This document shows positions 1 through 5,930 of a stretch of DNA of 6,510 nucleotides, in pieces. This stretch comes from Planctomycetota bacterium (GTDB lineage Bacteria; Planctomycetota; JAJSAM01), in NCBI GenBank assembly GCA_029932425.1, contig JAOZQC010000066.1, positions 3,865 through 10,374 on the forward strand, in the 5' to 3' direction. The first letter of the stretch is position 1; every line of letters starts with the position of its first letter. The position numbers were made by a program, and so were the translations under genes. Below the pieces are notes generated by a model. The model was not told where the DNA came from and ran no database searches. It saw only the letters and a program-made list of their open reading frames with translations.

Positions 1-276
1 GCTCCTTCCTCCCGGGCCCGGAACATCGGCCGCGACTTTCTCGCGCTCCTGCGCAACCTCGTGGGGGGGGAGCTCCGGGGCTACACCCAGCTCCTGGCCC
101 AGGCCCGGGAGCAGGCCCTGGACCGGATGCTGGACGACGCCCGCGCCCGGGGGGCGGACGCCGTGGTCGCGGTGCGGTTCGCCACCGCCGAGATCACTCG
201 GGGGGCGGCGGAGATCCTCGTCTACGGCACGGGAGTGGTCCTCGCCGAGGAGGAGGAGGAGGAGGCCGACCGCTGA
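1..276 (+). CDS. YbjQ-family (UPF0145) protein, 3' part of gene
   Basis: The frame is open from the first base and ends at TGA 274-276, giving the last 91 residues of a protein whose start lies upstream of the window. The segment ARNIGRDF (residues 6-13), the following N-L-V-G-G-E-L and G-Y, and the helix ending R-G-A-D-A-V-V-A-V-R-F are the hallmark of the YbjQ/UPF0145 family, also called the putative heavy-metal-binding domain. These are small soluble proteins of about 105-110 residues forming oligomeric rings in solved structures; their role is not known. About 20 N-terminal residues should be missing. The C-terminus is odd: after the last family strand (ILVYGTGVVL) it carries six consecutive Glu encoded by six GAG codons (247-264). 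A promoter separates it from the downstream operon, so no functional link is implied. Family call is firm, function is not. Confidence 0.88.
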   Translation, partial: APSSRARNIGRDFLALLRNLVGGELRGYTQLLAQAREQALDRMLDDARARGADAVVAVRFATAEITRGAAEILVYGTGVVLAEEEEEEADR

Positions 277-293
277 GGGCGGGCCCGCCGCCC
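277..293 (+). terminator. GC-rich hairpin after the YbjQ-family gene, possible terminator
   Basis: Directly after the stop codon, GGGCGG (277-282) can pair with CCGCCC (288-293) around a 5-nt loop. The same stretch also contains the 12-nt palindrome GGCGGGCCCGCC (278-289), and further CCCGG/CCGGG pairing is possible at 291-308. No T-run follows, so this is not a classical intrinsic terminator. Position between a stop codon and a new promoter makes a termination or attenuation role plausible only. Confidence 0.3.
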
Positions 294-326
294 GGCTTCG
301 CGCCCGGGGTCACCGTCGCCCTCCCC

Positions 327-355
327 TTGACAGCGGCCCCCCCGGCCCCTACCCT
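327..355 (+). promoter_or_regulatory. Sigma70-type promoter for the operon
   Basis: A perfect -35 hexamer TTGACA (327-332) is followed after exactly 17 nt by TACCCT (350-355), which keeps the three most conserved -10 bases (T1, A2, T6). Transcription would begin near 362, leaving a leader of about 45 nt before the ATG at 407. TTGACA is rare by chance in sequence this GC-rich, which strengthens the call. The spacer contains a run of seven C (337-343). I see no clear operator palindrome overlapping it. Confidence 0.7.
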
Positions 356-406
356 CTGGCCACCCTGGCGAACCGGGCCGTGCGCCGCACCTCGGGGATC
401 CCACGC

Positions 407-1915
407 ATGCAGATCATCTGCGTCTCGAGGGGCACCTACGAAGGGGGCAAGGAACTCGCGGAAGCGCTGGCGAAGAGGCTGGGGATTCCCTGTCTCGCCC
501 GCGAGGAGGCCACCGACGCCGCCACGCGGGCGGGGATCCACGTGGGGAAGCTCGAGATGGCCGTCGTCCGGCGCCACCCCCTCTCCGAGTACCTGGCGGT
601 GGAGCGGGAGAAATTCCAGGCCTTCATCACCGCCACGCTCTGCGAGCGGGCGCGCGAGGAGGGGCTCGTCTACCACGGCCGCACGGGCCATCTCGTCCTC
701 CCCGGCGTGAGCCCCGTCTTCCGGATCCGGGTCATCGCGGACACCGAGGCCCGCATCGCCCAGACCATGGACCGGCTGGGGCTCTCCCGGGAGAAGGCGC
801 GGCTCTTCAACGAGCAGGTGGACGAGGACATCCGGCGCTGGGTGCGGGTGCTCTACAACGTGGACGGGGAGTCGCCGGACCTCTACGACGTGGTGGTGAA
901 CCTCTCCCACGTGAGCGTGGAGAACGCGGCCTCGGCCCTGGTGGCCATGGCCCAGCTCCCGGAGTTCCAGGTGACCCCGGCCTCCCGGAGGGCCCTGGAG
1001 GACCTCCACCTGGCCGCCCGGTGCCGCCTGGCGATCGGGGGCGACCGGCGGACCCGGGGGATGCAGGTGCGGGTGCGCGCGGACCGGGGCCGCGTCTCCG
1101 TGACCTGGCTGCCCCGGGACCGCAAGGCGGCCCCCGCCGTCCCCTCGATCCTGGAGGAGATCGAGGGCGTCCGGGAGGTGGTCTGCACCATGGCCACCAC
1201 CAACCTCCTCTGGATCGAGGAGGACGTGGACCCGGACTCCGAGACCCTGCCCCAGATCCTGGAGATCGCGGAGAAGTGGAACGCGGCGGTGGAGATCCTC
1301 CGGCTCGAGGACGGAGAGGGGGAAGCGGAGGCGGCCCCGGCGGGTGCCTCCGGAGAGCCGGGGATCCCGGACACGGAGGCGGAGGGGGGGATCCTGGACG
1401 ACGGGGTGGAGGTGGAGCGCCTCCCCGAGGACGCGGGCGTGCGCGAGACGATGGGCCGCCTGGTCTCCGCGGGCCGGGCCGGCGGCTACCGGGCCGTCCG
1501 GGGCGGCGCCCGGGAGATCCTCCAGTCGCTCGACCGCACTTCCTCCTACAGCCTGGTGGTGGTGGGGCGTGTCTTCTCCTCGAAGGGGGTGTCCACCGCG
1601 AAACGGCTCTCGCGGGAGCTCGCCGGTTCCCTGGCCGACGCCCTCCGCGTACCCGTGATCGGTTCCGACGAGCTCCGCTCCCAGTACCTCTTCGGCCCGG
1701 GCCACTGGCTCAAGCTGGCGCTCCACGGGGCCCTCGCGGCTCTCCTCCTCTTCCTGGTGTTCACCTACCAGGCCCCCATCCTCGAGTTCCTGGCGCGCGG
1801 GGGCACCCGGCACCGCATCCTCGCCGCCGCCGCCCTGTTCCTCTTCGTCCCCCTCTTCGCGCACCTCTACGGCAGCTTCGCCCGGTACCTCTTCCGTCTC
1901 ATGAAGATCGAGTAG
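407..1915 (+). CDS. Cytidylate-kinase-like protein with BON-like domain and C-terminal membrane hairpin
   Basis: Encodes 502 residues. ATG 407 is preferred over an in-frame GTG at 380: homology begins right at MQIICVSRG, and GGGGA (394-398) is a usable if weak ribosome binding site. Residues 1-185 look like the cytidylate-kinase-like family (PF13189): a P-loop-like G9-T-Y-E-G-G-K15-E, where the usual Ser/Thr after Lys is Glu; G91-R92-T-G-H at the nucleotide-monophosphate-site position; and S156-P-D-L-Y-D161 before the last strand. Residues ~205-270 resemble a BON-like alpha/beta domain. An acidic, Gly/Ala-rich linker (~301-342) leads to a stretch around Y381-S-L-V-V-V-G-R that recalls the end of a universal-stress-protein fold (weak). 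Two hydrophobic helices follow (~434-462 and ~470-496), so the protein should be anchored in the inner membrane with both ends cytoplasmic. It is paralogous to the protein at 5101-5919 over the first ~185 residues. Substrate and even catalytic activity are unknown; a CMP-kinase role in nucleotide synthesis is unlikely given membrane anchoring and context. Confidence 0.85.
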   Translation: MQIICVSRGTYEGGKELAEALAKRLGIPCLAREEATDAATRAGIHVGKLEMAVVRRHPLSEYLAVEREKFQAFITATLCERAREEGLVYHGRTGHLVLPGVSPVFRIRVIADTEARIAQTMDRLGLSREKARLFNEQVDEDIRRWVRVLYNVDGESPDLYDVVVNLSHVSVENAASALVAMAQLPEFQVTPASRRALEDLHLAARCRLAIGGDRRTRGMQVRVRADRGRVSVTWLPRDRKAAPAVPSILEEIEGVREVVCTMATTNLLWIEEDVDPDSETLPQILEIAEKWNAAVEILRLEDGEGEAEAAPAGASGEPGIPDTEAEGGILDDGVEVERLPEDAGVRETMGRLVSAGRAGGYRAVRGGAREILQSLDRTSSYSLVVVGRVFSSKGVSTAKRLSRELAGSLADALRVPVIGSDELRSQYLFGPGHWLKLALHGALAALLLFLVFTYQAPILEFLARGGTRHRILAAAALFLFVPLFAHLYGSFARYLFRLMKIE

Positions 1916-1923
1916 GAGCCCCC

Positions 1924-1965
1924 ATGATTCCGAGCCCCTTCCGCTCCCGGAGAACCCGGAGGTAG
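1924..1965 (+). CDS. Possible 13-codon leader peptide before the TauE/SafE gene
   Basis: In the 53-nt gap between the kinase-like gene and the permease gene, GGAG (1915-1918) precedes ATG 1924, which opens a reading frame for MIPSPFRSRRTRR and ends at TAG 1963-1965. The stop lies at the edge of the permease gene's own ribosome binding site, GGAGGT (1958-1963), so a ribosome finishing this frame would sit on that site. It contains five Arg in 13 residues. It may be a chance frame; there is no homology to lean on. Confidence 0.25.
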   Translation: MIPSPFRSRRTRR

Positions 1966-1968
1966 CGC

Positions 1969-3069
1969 ATGCCGGACTTCCTCTTGGCGGGCCACTTCAC
2001 CCACATCGACCTCCTGATGGCCGTGGAGGTGGCGCTCCTCGGCTTCATCGGGGGCACCCTGAGCGGCTTCATCGGCAGCGGCGGGGCCTTCTTCATGACG
2101 CCGGGCATGATGAACCTGGGGGTTCCGGGCGCGGTGGCGGTGGCGAGCAACATCAGCCACAAGTTCGGCAAGGCGATGATCGGGTCGAAGAAGCACGGCG
2201 AGATGGGCCACGTGGACAAGAAGCTCGCCGTCATCGTCCTCATCACCGCCGCGCTGGGGATCAACCTCGCGGTCTGGGTGATGAAGAGCCTCTTCACCCG
2301 CGGCCGGGAGGGAGGCGGCGGGGAGGCGAGCACCGCCCTCTCCGACCTCTACATCAGCCTGGTGTTCGTGGGGGTGCTGTCCCTCGTCTCCCTCTCCATG
2401 CTGGCGGACATCATCAAGTCCCGGAAGCAGGAGGAGGCCCGGCCCTCCCGCCGCATCGTGGATTTCCTGAACCGCTTCCGGCTGCATCCCATGATCCACT
2501 TCCCGGTGGCCGACGTCTCCGTGTCCCTCTGGGTGCTCCTGGTGTGCGGCCTGGCCACCGGCTACCTGGCGGGGACCATCGGAGTGGGGGGCTTCATCGG
2601 CGTGCCCGCCATGATCTACGTGTTCGGGGTCTCCGCCCAGGTGGCGGCGGGGACCGAGCTCTTCCTGGCCATGTTCATGGGCGCCTACGGCCTCCTGAAC
2701 TACGCCTTCCAGGGGATGGTGGACGTGCGGCTCGTGGTGCTGCTCTACCTGGGATCCCTGGTGGGCATCCACCTCGGGGCGTACGGCACCAAGGTGGTGC
2801 GCGAGCTCATCATCCGCCTCGTGACCTCTTGCATCATCCTGCTCTGCGTGCTGAGCCGTCTCATCGCCATCCCCGTCTACCTCCGCCGGCTGGGGGTCGT
2901 CCGCCTGCGCCCGTCCGCGGACGGGTACTTCAACTCCGCGAGCAAGGTCCTGCTCTACGCGAGCGGCCTGGTGGGCGCCGCCATCATCCTCTTCTTCGTC
3001 TTCCGCGCCTACCTGGAGCGGCGGAGGGTCCACGCTTCCCTGGCGGCGGGCGCGGAGCCCGCGGCCTGA
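1969..3069 (+). CDS. TauE/SafE-family membrane permease (probable anion exporter)
   Basis: Encodes 366 residues. The start is fixed by GGAGGT (1958-1963), 5 nt before ATG 1969. The protein is an integral membrane protein with about eight hydrophobic helices. It shows the internal repeat typical of the TauE/SafE family (PF01925): G25-F-I-G-G-T-L-S-G-F-I-G-S-G-G with P45 in the first half, and G194-L-A-T-G-Y-L-A-G-T-I-G-V-G-G with P213 in the second. A basic cytoplasmic loop at ~64-85 (HKFGKAMIGSKKHG) and a ~50-residue hydrophilic stretch (~148-182) between the two halves are visible, and the C-terminus is a short charged, Ala-rich tail. Characterised members export or import sulfite, sulfoacetate, sulfolactate and related organosulfonates or carboxylates; the substrate cannot be read from sequence. 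Its place between a membrane-anchored kinase-like protein and a two-component system suggests that transport is a regulated output, or that the permease is itself part of the sensor. A histidine-kinase/TauE association is inference from gene order. Confidence 0.9.
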   Translation: MPDFLLAGHFTHIDLLMAVEVALLGFIGGTLSGFIGSGGAFFMTPGMMNLGVPGAVAVASNISHKFGKAMIGSKKHGEMGHVDKKLAVIVLITAALGINLAVWVMKSLFTRGREGGGGEASTALSDLYISLVFVGVLSLVSLSMLADIIKSRKQEEARPSRRIVDFLNRFRLHPMIHFPVADVSVSLWVLLVCGLATGYLAGTIGVGGFIGVPAMIYVFGVSAQVAAGTELFLAMFMGAYGLLNYAFQGMVDVRLVVLLYLGSLVGIHLGAYGTKVVRELIIRLVTSCIILLCVLSRLIAIPVYLRRLGVVRLRPSADGYFNSASKVLLYASGLVGAAIILFFVFRAYLERRRVHASLAAGAEPAA

Positions 3070-3083
3070 GGGGGGCGGCATGA
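3065..3083 (+). repeat. Gene-junction repeat, copy 1 (permease/receiver boundary)
   Basis: CCTGAGGGGGGCGGCATGA spans the permease stop codon (3067-3069) and an ATG at 3080. It matches the junction at 3500-3518 in 18 of 19 positions (G3073 versus A3508), at an offset of exactly 435 nt. Here the ATG opens only a five-codon frame; in copy 2 the same ATG starts the histidine kinase. Confidence 0.6.
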
Positions 3084-3097
3084 GGAGGGAGCCATGA
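3080..3097 (+). CDS. Possible five-codon minicistron (MRREP) coupled to the first receiver gene
   Basis: ATG 3080, preceded by a G-run (3070-3075), reads M-R-R-E-P and stops at TGA 3095-3097, which overlaps the receiver gene start in an ATGA arrangement (3094-3097). The receiver's own AGGAGG (3083-3088) lies within codons 2-3 of this frame. This could be a coupling minicistron or simply the relic of a former gene start (see the junction repeat). Translation is unproven. Confidence 0.25.
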   Translation: MRREP

Positions 3098-3504
3098 CTC
3101 CAGGCTTCGAGGTGCTTCTCGTGGACGACGAGCCGATCGTGGGAAAGCGACTCCGCACCGCGCTGGAGAGGGCGGGCTACCGGGTGGAGGTATGCGAGAC
3201 GGGAGCGTCGGCGCTGGCCCGGATCGAGGAGCACGCCCACGACATCGTGGTCACGGACATCCGCATCGACGAGGTGGACGGCATCGAGATCCTGAAGGCC
3301 GTGAAGGCGCGCCGGCCGGAGACGCCCACCATCCTGATCACCGGGTATGCCACGGTGGAGGTGGCCCGCGAGGCCCTGGCCCGGGGAGCCTTCGACTTCC
3401 TGGCCAAGCCCTTCCGGCCGAAGGACCTGTTGCGCGTGGTGGATCGGGCGGCGGCGCAGATCGAGGAGAGAGGCGGGAAGGGGGGGCCCGCGGAGGGCCC
3501 CTGA
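3094..3504 (+). CDS. Stand-alone receiver-domain response regulator (first copy)
   Basis: Encodes 136 residues. AGGAGG at 3083-3088 sits 5 nt before ATG 3094. It is a single REC domain with the full active site: acidic pair D11-D12, phosphoacceptor D55 (in V-V-T-D-I-R), T83 and K105 followed by P106. The sequence is closest in style to the receivers of NtrC-type regulators (GYATVEVA, A-R-G-A-F-D-F-L-A-K-P-F). After residue ~120 only a short charged, Gly-rich tail remains, so there is no DNA-binding, AAA+ or enzymatic output domain. Signalling must therefore be by protein contact or as a phosphorelay step. The usual Pro a few residues after the phosphoacceptor is missing (I-R-I-D-E-V-D-G), a feature shared with the second receiver at 5931-6338. 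It lies 10 nt upstream of the histidine kinase gene, which is its most likely phosphodonor. Confidence 0.93.
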   Translation: MTPGFEVLLVDDEPIVGKRLRTALERAGYRVEVCETGASALARIEEHAHDIVVTDIRIDEVDGIEILKAVKARRPETPTILITGYATVEVAREALARGAFDFLAKPFRPKDLLRVVDRAAAQIEERGGKGGPAEGP

Positions 3505-3518
3505 GGGAGGCGGCATGA
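3500..3518 (+). repeat. Gene-junction repeat, copy 2 (receiver/histidine-kinase boundary)
   Basis: CCTGAGGGAGGCGGCATGA covers the first receiver's stop (3502-3504), the ribosome binding site GGGAGG (3505-3510) and the histidine kinase start ATG (3515-3517). It is 18/19 identical to the junction at 3065-3083. Confidence 0.6.
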
Positions 3519-5104
3519 CGGGATCGCCAGGGCAGGGCTCCTCCCCGTCGCGGGGTCCGGACCTCCGCTCGATCCTCACCTCCACCCGCTTCGCGGGACG
3601 GGCGGACGACGTCGGGGAGGTCGCCGACCGCGAGCTCGAGGCCCGGCCTCCCTTCACGATCCGGATGAGGCTCATCCTCGCCCTGGGGGTCTTCTTCCTC
3701 CTCTACCTGCTCCTCGTCATCTGGGCCATCGGCTTCCTGTCCCGGATCCACGAGAAGGTCCTCTTCCTCGAGGTGGCCAACCTCTACACCGCGGAGATCC
3801 AGCAGGCCCGGCGCTTCGAGAAGAACTACCTCCTCTACGGCACCAACCTCGAGGACGCGGTGGAGCACGCCCGCCGGGCCCGGGACCTCGCCCGCACCCA
3901 CGGCGGTCGCTTCGAGAGCGTGGCGGGTCCCGAGCAAAGCCGCGTGATGTCGGACCACGTGGCCCGCTACCTCAGGCTCCTGGACGACATCGCCCGCGCC
4001 CCGGACCGCGCGGCCCGCGGCGCCATCGAGCGGGAGATCCGGGACCACGGCGCGGCCATGGTGCGTCTGGCCATCGAGTGCATGGAACGGGAGCGGCGCG
4101 GCCTGGACCGGATGCTCTACCTGGCGCGGCGCGTCCCCTGGATCTTCCTGGGGGTGCTCCTCCTCCTCATGGTGCTCGCCTTCAACTTCGTGGCCCGCCC
4201 CATCGTGGGGGCGCTCTCCCGCTTCATGACCTACGCGGAGCGGATCGGCCGGGGGGACTTCACGCCCATCACGCCGGCCCGGAAGTACCGCGACGAGTTC
4301 TCGAAGCTCGCCCTCACCCTGAACCGCATGATGCGCGCGGTCGACCGGCAGCACCGCATCCTCGTGGAGTCCCACAAGATGCGGGCGATGGGGAACCTGG
4401 TGGCGGGGGTGGCCCACGAGCTGAACAACCCGCTGAACAACATCCTGCTCACGGCCTGCCTGCTCCGGGAGGAGGGGGAGGCGCTGGACGAGACCGAGCG
4501 GGAGGAGATGCTCGAGGACCTCGTCTCCCAGTCCGACCGGGCCAAGCGCATCGTCCAGAACCTCCTCGACTACGCGCGGGAGACGGAGTCCAAGCTCGAG
4601 GCCCTGGACCTGGCGGCCATCATCGACCACACCCTGCGGCTCGCGGGCAACCAGATCCGGATGAAGAAGGTCCGGATGACCCTCGAGCTGCCCGAGGACC
4701 TGCCGCCGGTGCACGGCGACCGCCAGCTCCTCGGCCAGGTCTTCCTGAACCTCATCCTGAACGCCCTCGACGTGCTGCCGGAGAAGGGGGAGATCCGAAT
4801 CCGGGCGGAGACCGGCCGCCAGGAGGGGTTCCTGGCGGTGGACGTCTCCGACAACGGCCCCGGGATCCCGGAACACGTTCTGGACCGCATCTTCGATCCC
4901 TTCTTCACCACCAAGCCCCAGGGCCGGGGCACGGGCCTGGGCCTGGCCGTCTCCCACGGGATCATGAACAAGCTGGGGGGGGACCTGCTGGTCCGGAGCA
5001 CCCCGGGCCGGGGGGCCACCTTCACGGTCCTGTTGCCCGTGACCACGATCCCCGGTACGGTGTCCTCCCCCGGCGGCGGGCCGGGGGGTGAGGAGGCCGG
5101 ATGA
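3515..5104 (+). CDS. Membrane sensor histidine kinase with HAMP domain
   Basis: Encodes 529 residues. The start at ATG 3515 is supported by GGGAGG (3505-3510), 4 nt upstream; an upstream extension in the same frame overlaps the receiver gene and has no family features. An unusually long ~50-residue N-terminal cytoplasmic segment precedes TM1 (~52-76). The extracytoplasmic region (~77-206) is all-helical in character, with a Q-A-R-R-F-E-K-N-Y-L-L motif (97-107) like that of four-helix-bundle sensor domains of the HBM/4HB type. TM2 is ~208-228 and HAMP ~229-282 with a P229 start. HisKA carries phosphoacceptor H301 in V-A-H-E-L-N-N-P-L. The ATPase domain shows the N-box N412-L-I-L-N-A, G1 D446-N-G-P-G-I-P, F-box F460-D-P-F-F-T-T-K and G2 G470-R-G-T-G-L-G-L, so it should be an active kinase. 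It has no fused receiver; two separate receivers flank it. The last four bases overlap the next gene (ATGA 5101-5104), implying translational coupling. The ligand is unknown. Confidence 0.95.
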   Translation: MTGSPGQGSSPSRGPDLRSILTSTRFAGRADDVGEVADRELEARPPFTIRMRLILALGVFFLLYLLLVIWAIGFLSRIHEKVLFLEVANLYTAEIQQARRFEKNYLLYGTNLEDAVEHARRARDLARTHGGRFESVAGPEQSRVMSDHVARYLRLLDDIARAPDRAARGAIEREIRDHGAAMVRLAIECMERERRGLDRMLYLARRVPWIFLGVLLLLMVLAFNFVARPIVGALSRFMTYAERIGRGDFTPITPARKYRDEFSKLALTLNRMMRAVDRQHRILVESHKMRAMGNLVAGVAHELNNPLNNILLTACLLREEGEALDETEREEMLEDLVSQSDRAKRIVQNLLDYARETESKLEALDLAAIIDHTLRLAGNQIRMKKVRMTLELPEDLPPVHGDRQLLGQVFLNLILNALDVLPEKGEIRIRAETGRQEGFLAVDVSDNGPGIPEHVLDRIFDPFFTTKPQGRGTGLGLAVSHGIMNKLGGDLLVRSTPGRGATFTVLLPVTTIPGTVSSPGGGPGGEEAG

Positions 5105-5919
5105 CGAGCGTGATCCTGTCCAGGCTCGCCCACGCGGGGCACGAGGAGCTGGGCCCGCGGCTGGCCGAGCGGCTGGGCTTTGATCACGTGGGACGCGAGG
5201 AGCTCCTCGGGCGGGCCTCCCGGGCGTCCGGGATTCCCGCCGACCGGCTGCAGCGCGCCTGCGCGGAGGGGAAGACCTTCTTCGGAATGTCGGCGCGGGA
5301 GCGGCGCCGGTGCGTGGCCCACATCCAGGCCGCCCTGTCCGGGCTCCTGCTCCGGGACGGGCTCGTCTACGAGGGCCGGTTCGGTCACGTGCTCCTCCAG
5401 GGGGTCTCGCACCTCCTGAAGGTGCGGATCACGGCGCCCCTCGAGGTCCGGGCGCAGCGCATGGCCGCGGAGGAGGGAGTGTCTCCGCGACGGGCCGAGC
5501 GCATCCTGGCGGACCGGGACCGGCAGCGGAACCGGCTCTCCCTCCTCCTCTTTTCCCGCGAGGAGTCCGACCCGGACCTCTTCGATCTCGTCGTGGACAC
5601 CTCCCGGGAGGCCGAGGAGGACGCGGTGGAGCGCATCGCCGCCCTGGCCCGGGAGCCGCGCTTCGCGCCCATGACCTACTCCCGGCAGTGCCTGCGGGAC
5701 CTGGAGCTCGCCCACCGGGTCAAGGCGGTCCTCGCGGACCTGGATCCCGAGGCCCTCGTCTTCGCCCGCAAGGGCGAGGTGGAGGTTCGGACGCGGGTGC
5801 TGCCGGGCCGGGCGCGGGAGCGCCGGCTGGCGGAGATGCGCCGGAGGCTGGCGCAGATCGAGGACGTCGCCGGGGCCCGGGTGGAGGCGATCGGCGAGGA
5901 GGTGGATCTCACTCCCTGA
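5101..5919 (+). CDS. Soluble cytidylate-kinase-like protein with BON-like tail (second copy)
   Basis: Encodes 272 residues. The start ATG 5101 overlaps the histidine kinase stop and has AGGAGG at 5091-5096. Residues 1-185 are paralogous to the N-terminus of the protein at 407-1915 and belong to the cytidylate-kinase-like family: S7-R8 at the P-loop position, G-L-V-Y-E-G92-R93-F-G-H and G101-V-S, an Arg-rich lid helix (R138-D-R-D-R-type segment ~138-145) and D157-P-D-L-F-D162. The P-loop region reads S-R-L-A-H-A-G-H-E-E: the GxxxxGK pattern and its lysine are gone, so nucleotide phosphoryl transfer is doubtful and a pseudokinase or nucleotide-sensing role is possible. Residues ~205-268 (K224-G-E-V-E-V-R, then a helix and I253-E-D-V-A-G-A-R) resemble a BON-like domain, matching the order in the first copy. 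It lacks the linker, the Usp-like part and the membrane hairpin, and no signal peptide is seen, so it is cytosolic. Position between the histidine kinase and the second receiver suggests a role in that signalling chain. Confidence 0.82.
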   Translation: MTSVILSRLAHAGHEELGPRLAERLGFDHVGREELLGRASRASGIPADRLQRACAEGKTFFGMSARERRRCVAHIQAALSGLLLRDGLVYEGRFGHVLLQGVSHLLKVRITAPLEVRAQRMAAEEGVSPRRAERILADRDRQRNRLSLLLFSREESDPDLFDLVVDTSREAEEDAVERIAALAREPRFAPMTYSRQCLRDLELAHRVKAVLADLDPEALVFARKGEVEVRTRVLPGRARERRLAEMRRRLAQIEDVAGARVEAIGEEVDLTP

Positions 5920-5930
5920 GGAGCGGCGCC

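Noticed and set aside
380..406. In-frame GTG at 380 as start of the first kinase-like gene
   Set aside because: No ribosome binding site upstream, only about 18 nt after the predicted transcription start, and family similarity begins at the ATG at 407.
194..1864. 556-codon open frame on the minus strand opposite the first kinase-like gene
   Set aside because: A shadow of GC3-biased coding: His/Pro/Gly/Arg/Glu-rich low-complexity translation with no domain, while the plus strand encodes a clear family protein.
3347..3514. Extended start of the histidine kinase inside the receiver gene
   Set aside because: The extra 56 residues are an out-of-frame reading of the receiver; ATG 3515 has a strong GGGAGG site at 4 nt spacing.
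1867..3675. 602-codon minus-strand open frame spanning the permease, first receiver and kinase start
   Set aside because: Covers three convincing plus-strand genes and their junctions; its translation is His/Glu/Asp-rich without any recognisable fold.
3338..4957. 539-codon minus-strand open frame opposite the histidine kinase
   Set aside because: Antisense shadow; the plus strand carries every histidine kinase box in order.
4570..5715. 381-codon minus-strand open frame across the kinase/second kinase-like junction
   Set aside because: Overlaps two supported genes and has biased composition typical of antisense frames in high-GC DNA.
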